In this document: positions 25,013 to 34,161 of the stretch, one piece after another | How the letters are laid out: each line of letters opens with the position of its first letter | Position numbering within the stretch: the first letter of the stretch is position 1 | Assembly (NCBI RefSeq): GCF_049331405.1 | Contig: NZ_CP186274.1 | Coordinates: 9,424,001 to 9,488,000 of the forward strand | Source: PoT sp049331405 | GTDB lineage: Bacteria; Planctomycetota; Planctomycetia; Isosphaerales; Isosphaeraceae | Length of the DNA stretch: 64,000 nt | Direction: 5' to 3' | Notes under the pieces: generated by a model | What the model saw: the letters and a program-made list of their open reading frames with translations, nothing else | What the model was told of the DNA's origin: nothing | Database searches by the model: none | Translations under genes and position numbers: made by a program

Positions 25013-28000
25013 CTAACGGGGGCGTCTGGTCGCCGCCTGGTCGGGGCGATGGGCGTTGAAGAGGAGGTATCGGCCGCCGGGGGAGGGGGTCAGGCCTCCC
25101 ATGCCGTCGGGACGCTCGCCGCCTTCGATCGGGATCGCGCCCGGCCTTCCCATGTTGCTCGGTGACTTCAGGATCGACCGCACAACGCCACGGGCGCCGA
25201 GGAAGTAGCAGGCTCCGGTCGGGGGGTCGTAGAGGGGCCACCGCGCGTAGGTGTCGGGCCCGTCGCTCCGCCTCCAGAGCTGGCCCTCGACATGCGCTTG
25301 GCCTGGGCGTTGCACGTCGAGGAGGCCGATCGATTCAGGCTCGCTCCCGGCGCCGAGGCTCGCGACCAGGGTGTGCAAGCCCGCCCAGCGCGGCCAGGAG
25401 AAGATCTTCAGGCCGGGGACTTCGACCCGCGTGGTCTGCTTGGTCGAGAAGTCATGGATGTAGGTGCTGGCCGGATCCTCGAAGGTATTGATGAGGAGTT
25501 GTCGCCCGTCCTCGGAGAAGGATGGAGCCCCGATGACGTCGATGTCGAGCCGGCTCCGGCCGGTGCCGTCGGGGTTCATGACCCAGATCCCGGGGCGGTC
25601 GGTCTCGTCCTCGCGGTCGAGGGCGAAGACGATCTGCCGGTCGTCCGGCGAGAACTTCCCCCATCGGCCAGGGCCCAGGTCCAGCGTGCGAGGGTGGCCA
25701 TTGAGGCTATCCAGGACCATCTGTCGTGACCGCGCCTTCATACTGGTGGAGGCATTGAAAAGGATCTTGGTGCCGTCGTGCGACCAGTCCGGGTTTGAGC
25801 ACCAGTTCTGACCGGGAATGGGTTCATCGGCGACGAGTGTTGTCCTCTCCTCCGCGAGATCCCTGAGGTAGATTTGCATCCGCCACCCCGAGGACCTTCC
25901 CATTTCTGGCGAATGCTGCCGGAGGACCTCCGCCAGCCGGATGGACTCCCGCGCGGCGGCACCTGGAATGCCGCGAATGAACCAGATTTTGACCATCCCA
26001 TCGGCACCCGCGGTGGCGAGGTCACGGCCGTCGGGCGAGAAGGCGATGGAGGGGCTGTTCGTGCGATGGGCCTGCAGCGTGCCGCCGAGCTCCTGGGTCG
26101 CGGCGTTCCAGAATTTCACCTGTCCGGACCTGTTGCTATTGGCCAGCAGGAGGCTCCCGGGACGAAACGCCACGCCGGCCGACTTTGGGCCACCGTCCAC
26201 GACGCATCGCTCCTTGCACGAGCCGCTGTCGCACTCGTACAGGCGCAACGTGTTGTCGGCGCAGGTGGCGGCCAGGTATTTCCCGGTGGAGTCGAAGGCG
26301 ACCGATTTGCACTCGGCTTTCCAGCCGACCATCGTCGCAATCCGCTCGCGCACCGGCCAGTTCCAGACCTGGACTTCGCCAGGCTGGCCGATCGGCTCGT
26401 CGGGCCTCGCCTTGGTCCAGTCGCCCATCGCCAGTGCGATCAAGTGGCCATCCGGGGAGAAGGCGATTCCATTGACCGGCTGATCCAGGATCGGGGATGT
26501 CCAGACGCGCCGGCCATCCTTCGCATCAAAGAAGGCCAGTACCCTGTCGAATCCCCCGGCCGCGACGAGGTTGCCATCGGGGCTGAAGGCCACGGACCTC
26601 ACCACCTGGTCGAATCCGCCGAAATCCCAGGTCGGCTTCCTCGGCGGCAGTGGGTCGGTTTTCAGGTCCCAGAGTTTGACGTGATTGTCATGACCACCCG
26701 TGACCAGCGTGCGACCGTCCGGGCTGATGGCGACACTCTCGACGCCGCCGGGATGGGCCTCGAATGAGGTATCATACAAGCCCGCCCCGACCCCGCCGAG
26801 CTGCGATTGCCAGTCCCAGAGCCCGACGCGGCCCGCACTCGTACCGAAGGTCAGCACACGCCCGTCCGGTGAGAAGCTCAGCGAGCGGACTTCGGCATCG
26901 AAGGGCCCGAGAGCGACGGCCCGGGGGGAGGGGCCCGGCTGAGTCGGCATGCGGATCTGCCCTGCACTCGCGGGCGTGGGGGGAATGTGGGACACGGCCT
27001 CGTCGCGGGCCTTCCCCTCGGGGATAGACGCGGTCGACGGGGGAGCTTCCGCCACGTTTTCCTTGCGCACCCGCAGGACCGTCCGCCCGCCCCGGCTGAT
27101 GGTCACGAGTTCCTCCCGGAGCAGCTTGCCATCCTTCAGCGCCTGGACGTTGTGCTTGCCCACCGAGAGCCGTAGTTCCTTCAACCCCGAGGTGGTGATG
27201 ACCAGTTCGGAGCCGTCGAGTTTGATGCCAACGTCGGGGTCATCGGCCTCGACCACCAGGGTTCCCTCGGGGGTCGTCAGCCGCAGCACCGTGCCCATGT
27301 AACTCACGGCCTGCCCGGCTGCCTGGCGGGCCCCGGGCCAGCAGAGGATCGTCGCCAGGATGAGGGCGAACGGGAGCGATCCCCAGACGGCCATCGACCG
27401 GCGTTTGCGAGCGGGTCGCAGCTCGGCCGGCAAGGGCACGCTGCTCGGCTGCTGGACGTGGGCAAGGCATCGACAGAGGAGGTCGGCAACCTCGGCCGCC
27501 GATCCGTAGCGGCCTTCGGGATCCTTGGCATGCAGCATCTCGATGATCCGTACCAGCCAGGATGGGATCTCGGGATTGAGCTCCTGGATCGGCCTCGGCC
27601 TCTGCTCGCAGACCTTGCGTAGCGTGGCCATGCTCGAACTGCCTCGGAAAGCCGCCTGGCCCGTGCAGAGGGCATAGAGCACGCTGCCGAGGCTGAACAG
27701 GTCGGTCCGGTGGTCCACGGGCTCGCCGCCGGCCTGCTCGGGCGACATATATTGAGGCGTGCCCGCCACGACCCCCGACTGCGAGAGCGTCGCGTCATCC
27801 ACCGCGCGGGCCAGGCCGAAGTCGGTGATCTTGACCCGCTCGACGCCGTTCTCCAGCAGGATGTTGGCGGGCTTGATGTCGCGGTGGATGAGCCCCTGAG
27901 CATGGGCCGCGGCCAGCGCTCTGGCCGCCTGGCTGCCGATCCGGAGGATCTCGGCGACCCCGGGGGTCTTCCCGCGATCGATCACGTCCTGGACCGACTT

Positions 28001-28555
28001 GCCGGCGACGTACTGCATGACCAGGTAGGGGACGCCCTGCGGCAGGGCATCCACGGCGTGGATCGTGACGACGTGCTCGTGCACCACGGCGGCCGCGGCT
28101 TTGGCCTCGCGTGCGAACCACCGCCTCGCCGCCGCGGTCGCGGCCAGCCCTGGCGTCAGGATCTTGATCGCCACCAGGCGGTCGAGGGCCCGGTCCCTGG
28201 CGAGGAAGACGAGCCCCATCCCTCCCCGGCCGATCGGGCGGATCAGATCGTACGGCCCGAGCTTGCCCAGGTGCCCCGGCTCGTCGGGAGGATCGAACAG
28301 GCCAAGGGGCAACTCATCATCGTCGGGCCACGATCTTCCGGGATCCTCATCCGCGACGTGCGTGTCGGGACACGACGCCTCGTCGCGGAGCAGCGGCAGC
28401 TCATCCCAGAGGCCGCTCCGGGCCGCCAGGCGATCGAGAATGCCCCGGCATTGCGGGCAGGCCTCCAGGTGCGCGGCGAGCTCCGCGTGCTCGGCCTCCG
28501 GCAGGCCGTCATCCAGCAGGAGAAGCAGCCGATCCTTGGTGGGGCAGTCCGACAT
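25013..28555 (-). CDS. transmembrane Ser/Thr kinase with N-terminal zinc-finger motif and WD40/TolB-like propeller
   Basis: 1180 aa. Residues 20-45 carry HAELAAHLEACPQC, the HxxxCxxC motif of zinc anti-sigma domains. The kinase domain is at about 100-365: GRGGMGLVFLARD, VAIKIL, HRDIKPANIL (Asp226), DFGLAR, GTPQYMSPEQ. A TM at about 400-420 is followed by a PEGA-like segment (LRLTTPEGTLVVEADDPDVG), about seven WD40 units (for example VESVAISPDGRTLVTGGHDN) and a C-terminal TolB-like beta-propeller with WSHDGTKILF repeats. The ECF sigma gene lies 45 bp upstream, so this is probably a membrane sensor that controls that sigma factor through the zinc domain and phosphorylation. The ligand of the propellers is unknown. 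Confidence 0.93.
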   Translation of the reverse strand: MSDCPTKDRLLLLLDDGLPEAEHAELAAHLEACPQCRGILDRLAARSGLWDELPLLRDEASCPDTHVADEDPGRSWPDDDELPLGLFDPPDEPGHLGKLGPYDLIRPIGRGGMGLVFLARDRALDRLVAIKILTPGLAATAAARRWFAREAKAAAAVVHEHVVTIHAVDALPQGVPYLVMQYVAGKSVQDVIDRGKTPGVAEILRIGSQAARALAAAHAQGLIHRDIKPANILLENGVERVKITDFGLARAVDDATLSQSGVVAGTPQYMSPEQAGGEPVDHRTDLFSLGSVLYALCTGQAAFRGSSSMATLRKVCEQRPRPIQELNPEIPSWLVRIIEMLHAKDPEGRYGSAAEVADLLCRCLAHVQQPSSVPLPAELRPARKRRSMAVWGSLPFALILATILCWPGARQAAGQAVSYMGTVLRLTTPEGTLVVEADDPDVGIKLDGSELVITTSGLKELRLSVGKHNVQALKDGKLLREELVTISRGGRTVLRVRKENVAEAPPSTASIPEGKARDEAVSHIPPTPASAGQIRMPTQPGPSPRAVALGPFDAEVRSLSFSPDGRVLTFGTSAGRVGLWDWQSQLGGVGAGLYDTSFEAHPGGVESVAISPDGRTLVTGGHDNHVKLWDLKTDPLPPRKPTWDFGGFDQVVRSVAFSPDGNLVAAGGFDRVLAFFDAKDGRRVWTSPILDQPVNGIAFSPDGHLIALAMGDWTKARPDEPIGQPGEVQVWNWPVRERIATMVGWKAECKSVAFDSTGKYLAATCADNTLRLYECDSGSCKERCVVDGGPKSAGVAFRPGSLLLANSNRSGQVKFWNAATQELGGTLQAHRTNSPSIAFSPDGRDLATAGADGMVKIWFIRGIPGAAARESIRLAEVLRQHSPEMGRSSGWRMQIYLRDLAEERTTLVADEPIPGQNWCSNPDWSHDGTKILFNASTSMKARSRQMVLDSLNGHPRTLDLGPGRWGKFSPDDRQIVFALDREDETDRPGIWVMNPDGTGRSRLDIDVIGAPSFSEDGRQLLINTFEDPASTYIHDFSTKQTTRVEVPGLKIFSWPRWAGLHTLVASLGAGSEPESIGLLDVQRPGQAHVEGQLWRRSDGPDTYARWPLYDPPTGACYFLGARGVVRSILKSPSNMGRPGAIPIEGGERPDGMGGLTPSPGGRYLLFNAHRPDQAATRRPR

Positions 28556-28600
28556 TGAGGAATCTCCGAGAAAACGCGTCGCTCGATCTCATCGCCGCCG

Positions 28601-29212
28601 TCATCCGTCGCATTCATCCCCTTCGATCCGTTCGATCTCCTGCCTCAGGCGGGCCATAACCCGGCTGCGGGCGACGTAGAGGGCCCCTGGGGAGATCCCC
28701 AGCTCCGCGGCGACCGCGGCGACCTCCCGGCCCTCGACGCTCGTCTGCCAGAAGGCCTGCCAGGTGGTCTCATGGAAGGACACGTGGGCCCTCTGCGACG
28801 CGACGGCGAAGATCCGACGACGGTACTCGAGGTCGAAGAGCGTGGAGTCGGACTCGCTCGCCGGCTGGGCCTCGAGGATCTCGACCATCTCCGTCCCTCC
28901 GGCGCCGACGCAGGCACCCTGACGGCCCCGGGCGGCCAGCAGGTTCACGATCAGGTTGCGGGCGATCCGCGACAGCCACCCCCGGAATGAGCCCCGCCCT
29001 GGATCCGGATCCCACCCCTCGATCGCGGCGGCGACGGAGCGGAAGACCTCCTGCGCGAGGTCGTCCGCGTCGGCCTTCTGCACGCCCTTATCCCGGGCGA
29101 GCCGGTGGATCAGCGGCTCGTAAATCTCCACGAACTCGCCCCACGCTCGCTCATCGCGGGGCGTCTTGAGGCGGATCAGCAGGCTCGCTCGTGTCGGTGG
29201 AACGGCGGACAA
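28601..29212 (-). CDS. ECF-type RNA polymerase sigma factor
   Basis: 203 aa, starting at a TTG (29212) five bases after a strong GGGAGG; the nearby ATG at 29217 is out of frame. Region 2: LARDKGVQKADADDLAQEVF with FRGWLSRIARNLIVNLLA. Region 4: TTWQAFWQTSVEGREVAAVA AELGISPGALYVARSRVMA is the helix-turn-helix segment (shown in two parts). It forms an operon with the WD40 kinase downstream, whose N-terminus carries a zinc anti-sigma-like motif. Regulon unknown. Confidence 0.92.
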   Translation of the reverse strand: MSAVPPTRASLLIRLKTPRDERAWGEFVEIYEPLIHRLARDKGVQKADADDLAQEVFRSVAAAIEGWDPDPGRGSFRGWLSRIARNLIVNLLAARGRQGACVGAGGTEMVEILEAQPASESDSTLFDLEYRRRIFAVASQRAHVSFHETTWQAFWQTSVEGREVAAVAAELGISPGALYVARSRVMARLRQEIERIEGDECDG

Positions 29213-29296
29213 GGCATCCTCCCTATAGAGGTTTCACAAGCGACCCCCGAAAATCTTACAGTTCGCCCGCGGATTTCGCCCGCGGCGTGTCCCCCC

Positions 29297-29401
29297 ATCC
29301 ACGTCGGCCCCGACGGGCATGAAGGTCGACCCCTTCTTCAACATCGACCTCAACACATTCCCACCGGCCCCGCCCAACGGCATGACATGCTCACCAATTA
29401 A
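29297..29401 (+). pseudogene. 3'-end remnant of an SBP56 selenium-binding protein gene
   Basis: These 105 nt align end to end with the last 105 nt of the intact SBP56 gene (21558-21662), with about 10 substitutions, one inserted and one deleted base, and a TAA stop replacing TGA. A run around AAGGTCGACCCCTTCTTCAA is identical. The indels shift the frame, so it is not coding. Nothing upstream or downstream of it resembles the intact locus. The rest of the 395-bp gap (29213-29607) shows no gene. Confidence 0.8.
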
Positions 29402-29607
29402 GGTTTTAAGAGATATTCGTCGGCGCGACCTCGCGGAGAATGCTCCCGAAACGCATCGGTCGACCCAAACGAATGGCTCCGAGGCTGGTCCATCGACTCG
29501 ATTCGTGCGAGAATCCGAGGCGATCAAGCATGCGCCGACAGATCGACGACCGGCGACCGGACCGCTCCGTCGCCCCTGGCAACACGGTCCAGCCAAGGTA
29601 GGTGCAT

Positions 29608-32253
29608 ATGCGACGCGTGAGGCACCTCGAAGTCATATCCTTGCTCTTCCTCGCTTGGCTCGGCGCTTTCCCCCGAGGATCATTGGGCGAGGAGCTTCCA
29701 GCCGCTGTCCGCGACCTCGTGCAGAACCGCTGCCTCGACTGCCATGACGCGGTGACGAAGAAGGGGAATCTCGACCTCGAGGAGTTGGCCTTCGAGCCGG
29801 CGAACCCGCAGAACTTCGCACGCTGGGCGAAGGTCTACAGCCGTGTCGAGGCAGGGGAGATGCCCCCGAAGAAAGAGGGGCGGATTCCGGAGGGTGAGGT
29901 CGGGCCGGCGATCGCGGCATTGAAGAAGGCGCTCGTGGCGGTCGATGACGCCAGGCTCGCCGGGAAGGGGCGGACGGCGTTGCGACGGCTCACGCGGGTC
30001 GAGTATGAGAACACGCTGCGCGACCTGTTCGACATGCCGGGCATCGCCCTGCAGGCCCTGCTGCCGCCCGACGGCTCCTCGCACGGCTTCGATAAGAACA
30101 GCGAGGCCCTCTTCCTCTCGCACGTGAACCTGGCGAAGTACATCGAGGCGGCGGATCACGTCCTTGATCTCGCCATCGCGGCCAGGCCCTCGGCGCCTCG
30201 GGTGCAGAAGACCCGGACCTCGCTGCTCGACCGCGGAGGTTCGGCTCCTTATCTCTCGATGCAAGGGGATTGCGTCCTCCTGCGCGGCTTCAAGCCCGAC
30301 CCCGCTTATCCGCCGGCGGGGGCCCACAGGCACCAGGACCAGGGGGCCCACGAGGCGATGGGTATGTACGACACCGATAGCTCCGTGGGCATCTTCCGAC
30401 GCGAGGATGAATCGGTGAACTATTACTTCCGCGGGCATACGACGATCTATCCTGGCCGCTATCGGATAAGGGCCTCGACCTGGGCGTTCGGATGGGACAA
30501 GGGGCAAGTGCTCCCCGCTCGAGGGACCGAGGCACTAAGGCTTGCGGTCGTCCAGCTCACCGGCGACGGCCGCGGCGGGCAGCATCCGAACTACACGCTC
30601 GGGTATCTCGACGCCCCCTCGCTGAAGCCGACCGAGCGAGGTATGGACGTCTGGTTGAACGAAAACGAGATCATGGGTTGCGACGTTTCCTCGCTCGCTC
30701 CGGTCGCGAACTACAACCGGAAGGGGCACGCGATGGCGTTCATCGGCCCCGGGATCGCGGTGGACTGGATCGACGTCGAAGGCCCGCTCAACGACCGCTG
30801 GCCACCGCGATCGCATCGCCTGATCTTCGGCGACCTTCCGATCGAGCCCTTCGTCGCGAAGGAAAATCCCGGCACCACACCGCCGAGGCGGGTCGACTTC
30901 GAAGGGCTCTGGCTCGGCGAAGGCAAGAACTCGCGAGACCCAGTGACTGGCGCATGGACGGTTCGTAGCAAGCAACCCCGGCAGCACGCCGAGCGCCTGC
31001 TCGCGGGCTTCCTGCCCAAAGCCTTCCGGCGCCCCGTGCCGGGCGAGGTGAGGGAACGCTACGTCGGGCTCGTCGAGGATTGCATCAAGGCCGGCGATTG
31101 CTTCGAATCCGCGATGCGTCAGGCCGTCCGCACCGCCTTGTGCTCGCCGGATTTCCTCTACCACGTCGAGCCCGCCGAGTCGCTCGACGATTTCGCGCTG
31201 GGGAACCGACTCGCTTACTTCCTCTGGAACTCGCTGCCCGACGACCGGCTCACGAAGCTGGCGACCAACGCTCAGTTACATGAGCCGACGATGCTGCGAG
31301 CGGAGGTCGAACGCCTCCTCGAGGATCCGCGTTCGCAGAGGTTCGTCGACGACTTCCTCGGCCAGTGGCTCAAGCTCCGCTCCATCGCGGCGAACGACCC
31401 GGATAAGAAGCTCTACCCGGAGTTCAGCCCTTATCTGCAAGAGTCGATGGTCCTGGAGACGCGGGCCTACTTCCGGGAATTGCTCGACCGCGACCTCGAC
31501 GCCACGCATCTCGTGCGCTCCGACTTCGCGATGCTGAACGAGAAGCTCGCCGCCCACTATGGCGTCGAAGGGGTGAGTGGGCCGGGTATTCGTCGCGTGC
31601 CGCTGCCGGCCGACTGCAAACGAGGCGGGTTCCTCACGCAGGCGTCGATCCTCAAGATCACCGCGAACGGCACCACGACATCCCCCATACCCCGAGGGGC
31701 CTTCGTGATGGATCGGCTGCTCGGCCGACCGCCCGAACCGCCGCCGTCGAGCGTCCCCGCCGTGGAGCCCGACGTCCGGGGCGCCACGACGATCCGCCAG
31801 CAACTCGCCAAGCATCGCGACAATACCACCTGCGCGGGCTGCCACGCGACGATCGATCCCCCCGGATTTGCGCTCGAGAGCTTCGATGTGATCGGGGGAA
31901 TGCGGGACCGATACCGTTCGCTGGAGATCGGCGACCCTGCGCCTCGGGGTTCGATCGATCCCTCCATCGGCATCGGCTTCAAGCTCGGCCCCGCGGTCGA
32001 CCCCGCCGGCACGCTGGCCGATGGGCGAAGCTTCCAGGACATCCGCGAACTGCAACGGATCCTCGCCGCTGATCGCCGCGGGTTGTTGAAGAACCTCGCC
32101 CGGCAGTGGCTCGTCTACGCGACGGGCCGGGAGGTCGCCTTCCGGGACCTCGACGCGGTCGAGGCCATCGTCGTTGCGGCGGAAAAGCAGGGCGGCGGCA
32201 TCCGGACCTTGCTGCACGAGGTCATCCAGAGCCGGGAGTTTTCGACCCGATGA
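29608..32253 (+). CDS. planctomycete cytochrome-type DUF1587/1592/1588/1585 protein
   Basis: 881 aa with a signal peptide (MRRVRHLEVISLLFLAWLGA). Domain order: a planctomycete cytochrome c domain (PSCyt1) with CLDCHDAVTKKG; DUF1587 (RRLTRVEYENTLRDLFDM); a carbohydrate-binding-like middle with DUF1595; DUF1592 (LFLSH... region through LCSPDFLYHVE and RLAYFLWNSLPDDRL); DUF1588 with CAGCHATIDPPGFALESFD; and DUF1585 at the end. The two CxxCH motifs indicate covalent haem. Start: a GTG at 29602 precedes, but the ATG at 29608 fits the AAGGTAGG spacing. Its stop overlaps the next start (ATGA), and a DUF1552 gene completes the operon. Exported redox role in complex-polysaccharide use has been proposed for the family; unproven. 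Confidence 0.93.
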   Translation: MRRVRHLEVISLLFLAWLGAFPRGSLGEELPAAVRDLVQNRCLDCHDAVTKKGNLDLEELAFEPANPQNFARWAKVYSRVEAGEMPPKKEGRIPEGEVGPAIAALKKALVAVDDARLAGKGRTALRRLTRVEYENTLRDLFDMPGIALQALLPPDGSSHGFDKNSEALFLSHVNLAKYIEAADHVLDLAIAARPSAPRVQKTRTSLLDRGGSAPYLSMQGDCVLLRGFKPDPAYPPAGAHRHQDQGAHEAMGMYDTDSSVGIFRREDESVNYYFRGHTTIYPGRYRIRASTWAFGWDKGQVLPARGTEALRLAVVQLTGDGRGGQHPNYTLGYLDAPSLKPTERGMDVWLNENEIMGCDVSSLAPVANYNRKGHAMAFIGPGIAVDWIDVEGPLNDRWPPRSHRLIFGDLPIEPFVAKENPGTTPPRRVDFEGLWLGEGKNSRDPVTGAWTVRSKQPRQHAERLLAGFLPKAFRRPVPGEVRERYVGLVEDCIKAGDCFESAMRQAVRTALCSPDFLYHVEPAESLDDFALGNRLAYFLWNSLPDDRLTKLATNAQLHEPTMLRAEVERLLEDPRSQRFVDDFLGQWLKLRSIAANDPDKKLYPEFSPYLQESMVLETRAYFRELLDRDLDATHLVRSDFAMLNEKLAAHYGVEGVSGPGIRRVPLPADCKRGGFLTQASILKITANGTTTSPIPRGAFVMDRLLGRPPEPPPSSVPAVEPDVRGATTIRQQLAKHRDNTTCAGCHATIDPPGFALESFDVIGGMRDRYRSLEIGDPAPRGSIDPSIGIGFKLGPAVDPAGTLADGRSFQDIRELQRILAADRRGLLKNLARQWLVYATGREVAFRDLDAVEAIVVAAEKQGGGIRTLLHEVIQSREFSTR

Positions 32254-32846
32254 TGCGTCACCTGCTTTGCATCGCCCTTCTCATCGCGGCCCGGCCGGGC
32301 GTCGCCGGGGATGTGACGGTCAAGTACCGGCTCATGGGTCTGTTCCAGCCGGATCGCGCGGAGGACCTCCGCAAGCAGGCGGGGACGCTCGCGATCGACG
32401 AGGGCGGGGCGAAGACGCTGGTGAAGCTCGTCGACATCGACTTTGAAGCGGCCACGGCCACGTTCTCCTACGACGCCGACGCGAAGGCGTTCCAGGGCAA
32501 GTCCCCGCAGCAGGTCCATGAGTCGATCAACAATCACCTGCGCAATGCATCGCGGCACAACTTCAATGCCTTTCCCCCGGATACGTCGAAGCCTGAAAAG
32601 CTCGTGCGAGAGCGCATCGCCGTCGCCGGGCTCGACTGCAAGGGGTGCGCCTATGGAGCTTATCGGGCGGTCGCGACGATCGATGGGGTCGACCGCGCGG
32701 TGGTGAGCTTCAAGGGGGGGCACGTCACCGCATGGATCGATCCGTCGAAGACCAAACGCGAGGCACTCGTCGCCGCGTTGAAGAAGGCCGAGGTCGATGT
32801 CGTCGAGCCGGAGACGGCCAGGGGTAAGTCGGCCGATGCGCGTTAA
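32250..32846 (+). CDS. secreted protein with HMA-like (heavy-metal-associated) domain
   Basis: 198 aa. Signal peptide MMRHLLCIALLIAARPGVAG, then two ferredoxin-like halves. The second (residues about 125-190) reads VAGLDCKGCAYGAYRAV with a CxxC pair as in copper-binding HMA domains; the first half (about 20-115) shows a similar pattern but lacks the cysteines. It is translationally coupled to the DUF1592 gene (ATGA overlap at 32250-32253) and lies 42 bp before the DUF1552 gene. Metal delivery, probably copper, to a haem or redox partner of the operon is inferred. The name and metal are not proven. Confidence 0.78.
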   Translation: MMRHLLCIALLIAARPGVAGDVTVKYRLMGLFQPDRAEDLRKQAGTLAIDEGGAKTLVKLVDIDFEAATATFSYDADAKAFQGKSPQQVHESINNHLRNASRHNFNAFPPDTSKPEKLVRERIAVAGLDCKGCAYGAYRAVATIDGVDRAVVSFKGGHVTAWIDPSKTKREALVAALKKAEVDVVEPETARGKSADAR

Positions 32847-32888
32847 ACCTCAAAATCAAGGCTTGCTCACCTCAATGGAAACTTTGAT

Positions 32889-34154
32889 ATGACGCACATC
32901 GCCGGGTCTCCGCTGGGTCGCCGCACCTTCCTGCGGAGTGCGGGCGTCACGCTCGCCTTGCCGTTCCTCGAGGCCATGCGGCCCGCCTTCGGGTCCGCCG
33001 CGAGGGCCGAGGGCGCGGAGGCCGCCGTACCGCGTCGGATGGTCTGCATCCAGACGAACCAGGGGATCATGCCGCAGTTCTTCTTCCCCGAGGCGGTCGG
33101 CCGCGACTTCGCCCCGAGCCCCTATCTGGAGAAGCTCTCGGCGCATCGCTCGCAGATTACGGTCTTCTCGGGCGTGAGCCTGCCGGGCGTGACGGGAGGG
33201 CACCAGGCGGAAAAATGCTTCATCACAGGCACCCCGCACCCGGAGCAGAACGGCTTCCACAATGAAATATCCCTTGATCAGTATGCCGCCGAGCAGATCG
33301 GCGACCGCACGCGGCACCCGTCGCTCGTGCTGGCGATGTCGACCGAGGGGAAGACGCTGAGCTACACCCGGAACGGCTCGCCGATCCCGGCCGAGACCAG
33401 CCCGAGGCGCTTGTTTCAGAGGCTCTTCGTGCAGGGGAAGCCGGAGGAGGTCGCGGCGACCGTCGATGCGTTGCGGCAAGGGCGGAGCATGATGGACTTC
33501 CTCCGCGGCGAGGCCTCGCGGCTCGATCGATCGCTGTCGAACGACGACCGCTCGCGGCTTGATCAGTACCTCAGCTCGGTCCGCGAGTTGGAGAAGCGGA
33601 TGCAGGCGGCCGAGGCCTGGGAGCAGAAGCCCAAGCCGGCCGTCTCGGCGAAGCCGCCGGAAGACATCAACGAGGGCAACCGGTTCGTCGAGAAGACCGG
33701 GCACCTGTTCGACCTGATGAAGCTCGCGCTCGAGACCGACTCGACCCGGCTCATCTCACTCTTCATCGACACGACAGTCATCCACAACATCACCCACCAC
33801 GGCGGCCGTCCCGAGGTCATCGCCGAGCTGCGCGGGCACGAGGAGCGGCAGTTCGCGGTCTTTAACCGTTTCCTGACCGCCCTCGCGACGGCGAGGGAAG
33901 GGGAGGCCAACCTGCTCGAACGCACGCAGGTGCTTTACGGCACCTGCATGGGAAGCGCGAATTCGCACAGCAACGTCAACCTCCCCGTCCTGCTCGCCGG
34001 AGGAGGCTTCAAGCACGGCCAGCACCTCGCCTTCGACACGAACAACAATCACAACCTGGCCACGCTCTACGTCTCGATGCTGCAACGCCTCGGCATCGAG
34101 GCCGGTTCCTTTGCGAGCGCGAAGACCACGATGCGCGGGCTCGAGATGGCCTGA
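32889..34154 (+). CDS. DUF1552 domain-containing Tat-exported protein
   Basis: 421 aa. The N-terminus has a twin-arginine signal (GRRTFLRSAGVTLALPFLEA). The family core follows: RRMVCIQTNQGIMPQFFFP, HPSLVLAMSTEG, SRLDQYLSSVRELEKRM near residue 230 and the C-terminal ANSHSNVNLPVLLAGGGFKH. DUF1552 proteins, always paired with DUF1592 proteins in planctomycetes and related groups, belong to the alkaline-phosphatase-like/sulfatase-like DUF1501 relatives; their substrate is unknown. Last gene of the three-gene operon starting at 29608. Confidence 0.92.
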   Translation: MTHIAGSPLGRRTFLRSAGVTLALPFLEAMRPAFGSAARAEGAEAAVPRRMVCIQTNQGIMPQFFFPEAVGRDFAPSPYLEKLSAHRSQITVFSGVSLPGVTGGHQAEKCFITGTPHPEQNGFHNEISLDQYAAEQIGDRTRHPSLVLAMSTEGKTLSYTRNGSPIPAETSPRRLFQRLFVQGKPEEVAATVDALRQGRSMMDFLRGEASRLDRSLSNDDRSRLDQYLSSVRELEKRMQAAEAWEQKPKPAVSAKPPEDINEGNRFVEKTGHLFDLMKLALETDSTRLISLFIDTTVIHNITHHGGRPEVIAELRGHEERQFAVFNRFLTALATAREGEANLLERTQVLYGTCMGSANSHSNVNLPVLLAGGGFKHGQHLAFDTNNNHNLATLYVSMLQRLGIEAGSFASAKTTMRGLEMA

Positions 34155-34161
34155 GCGGCCG

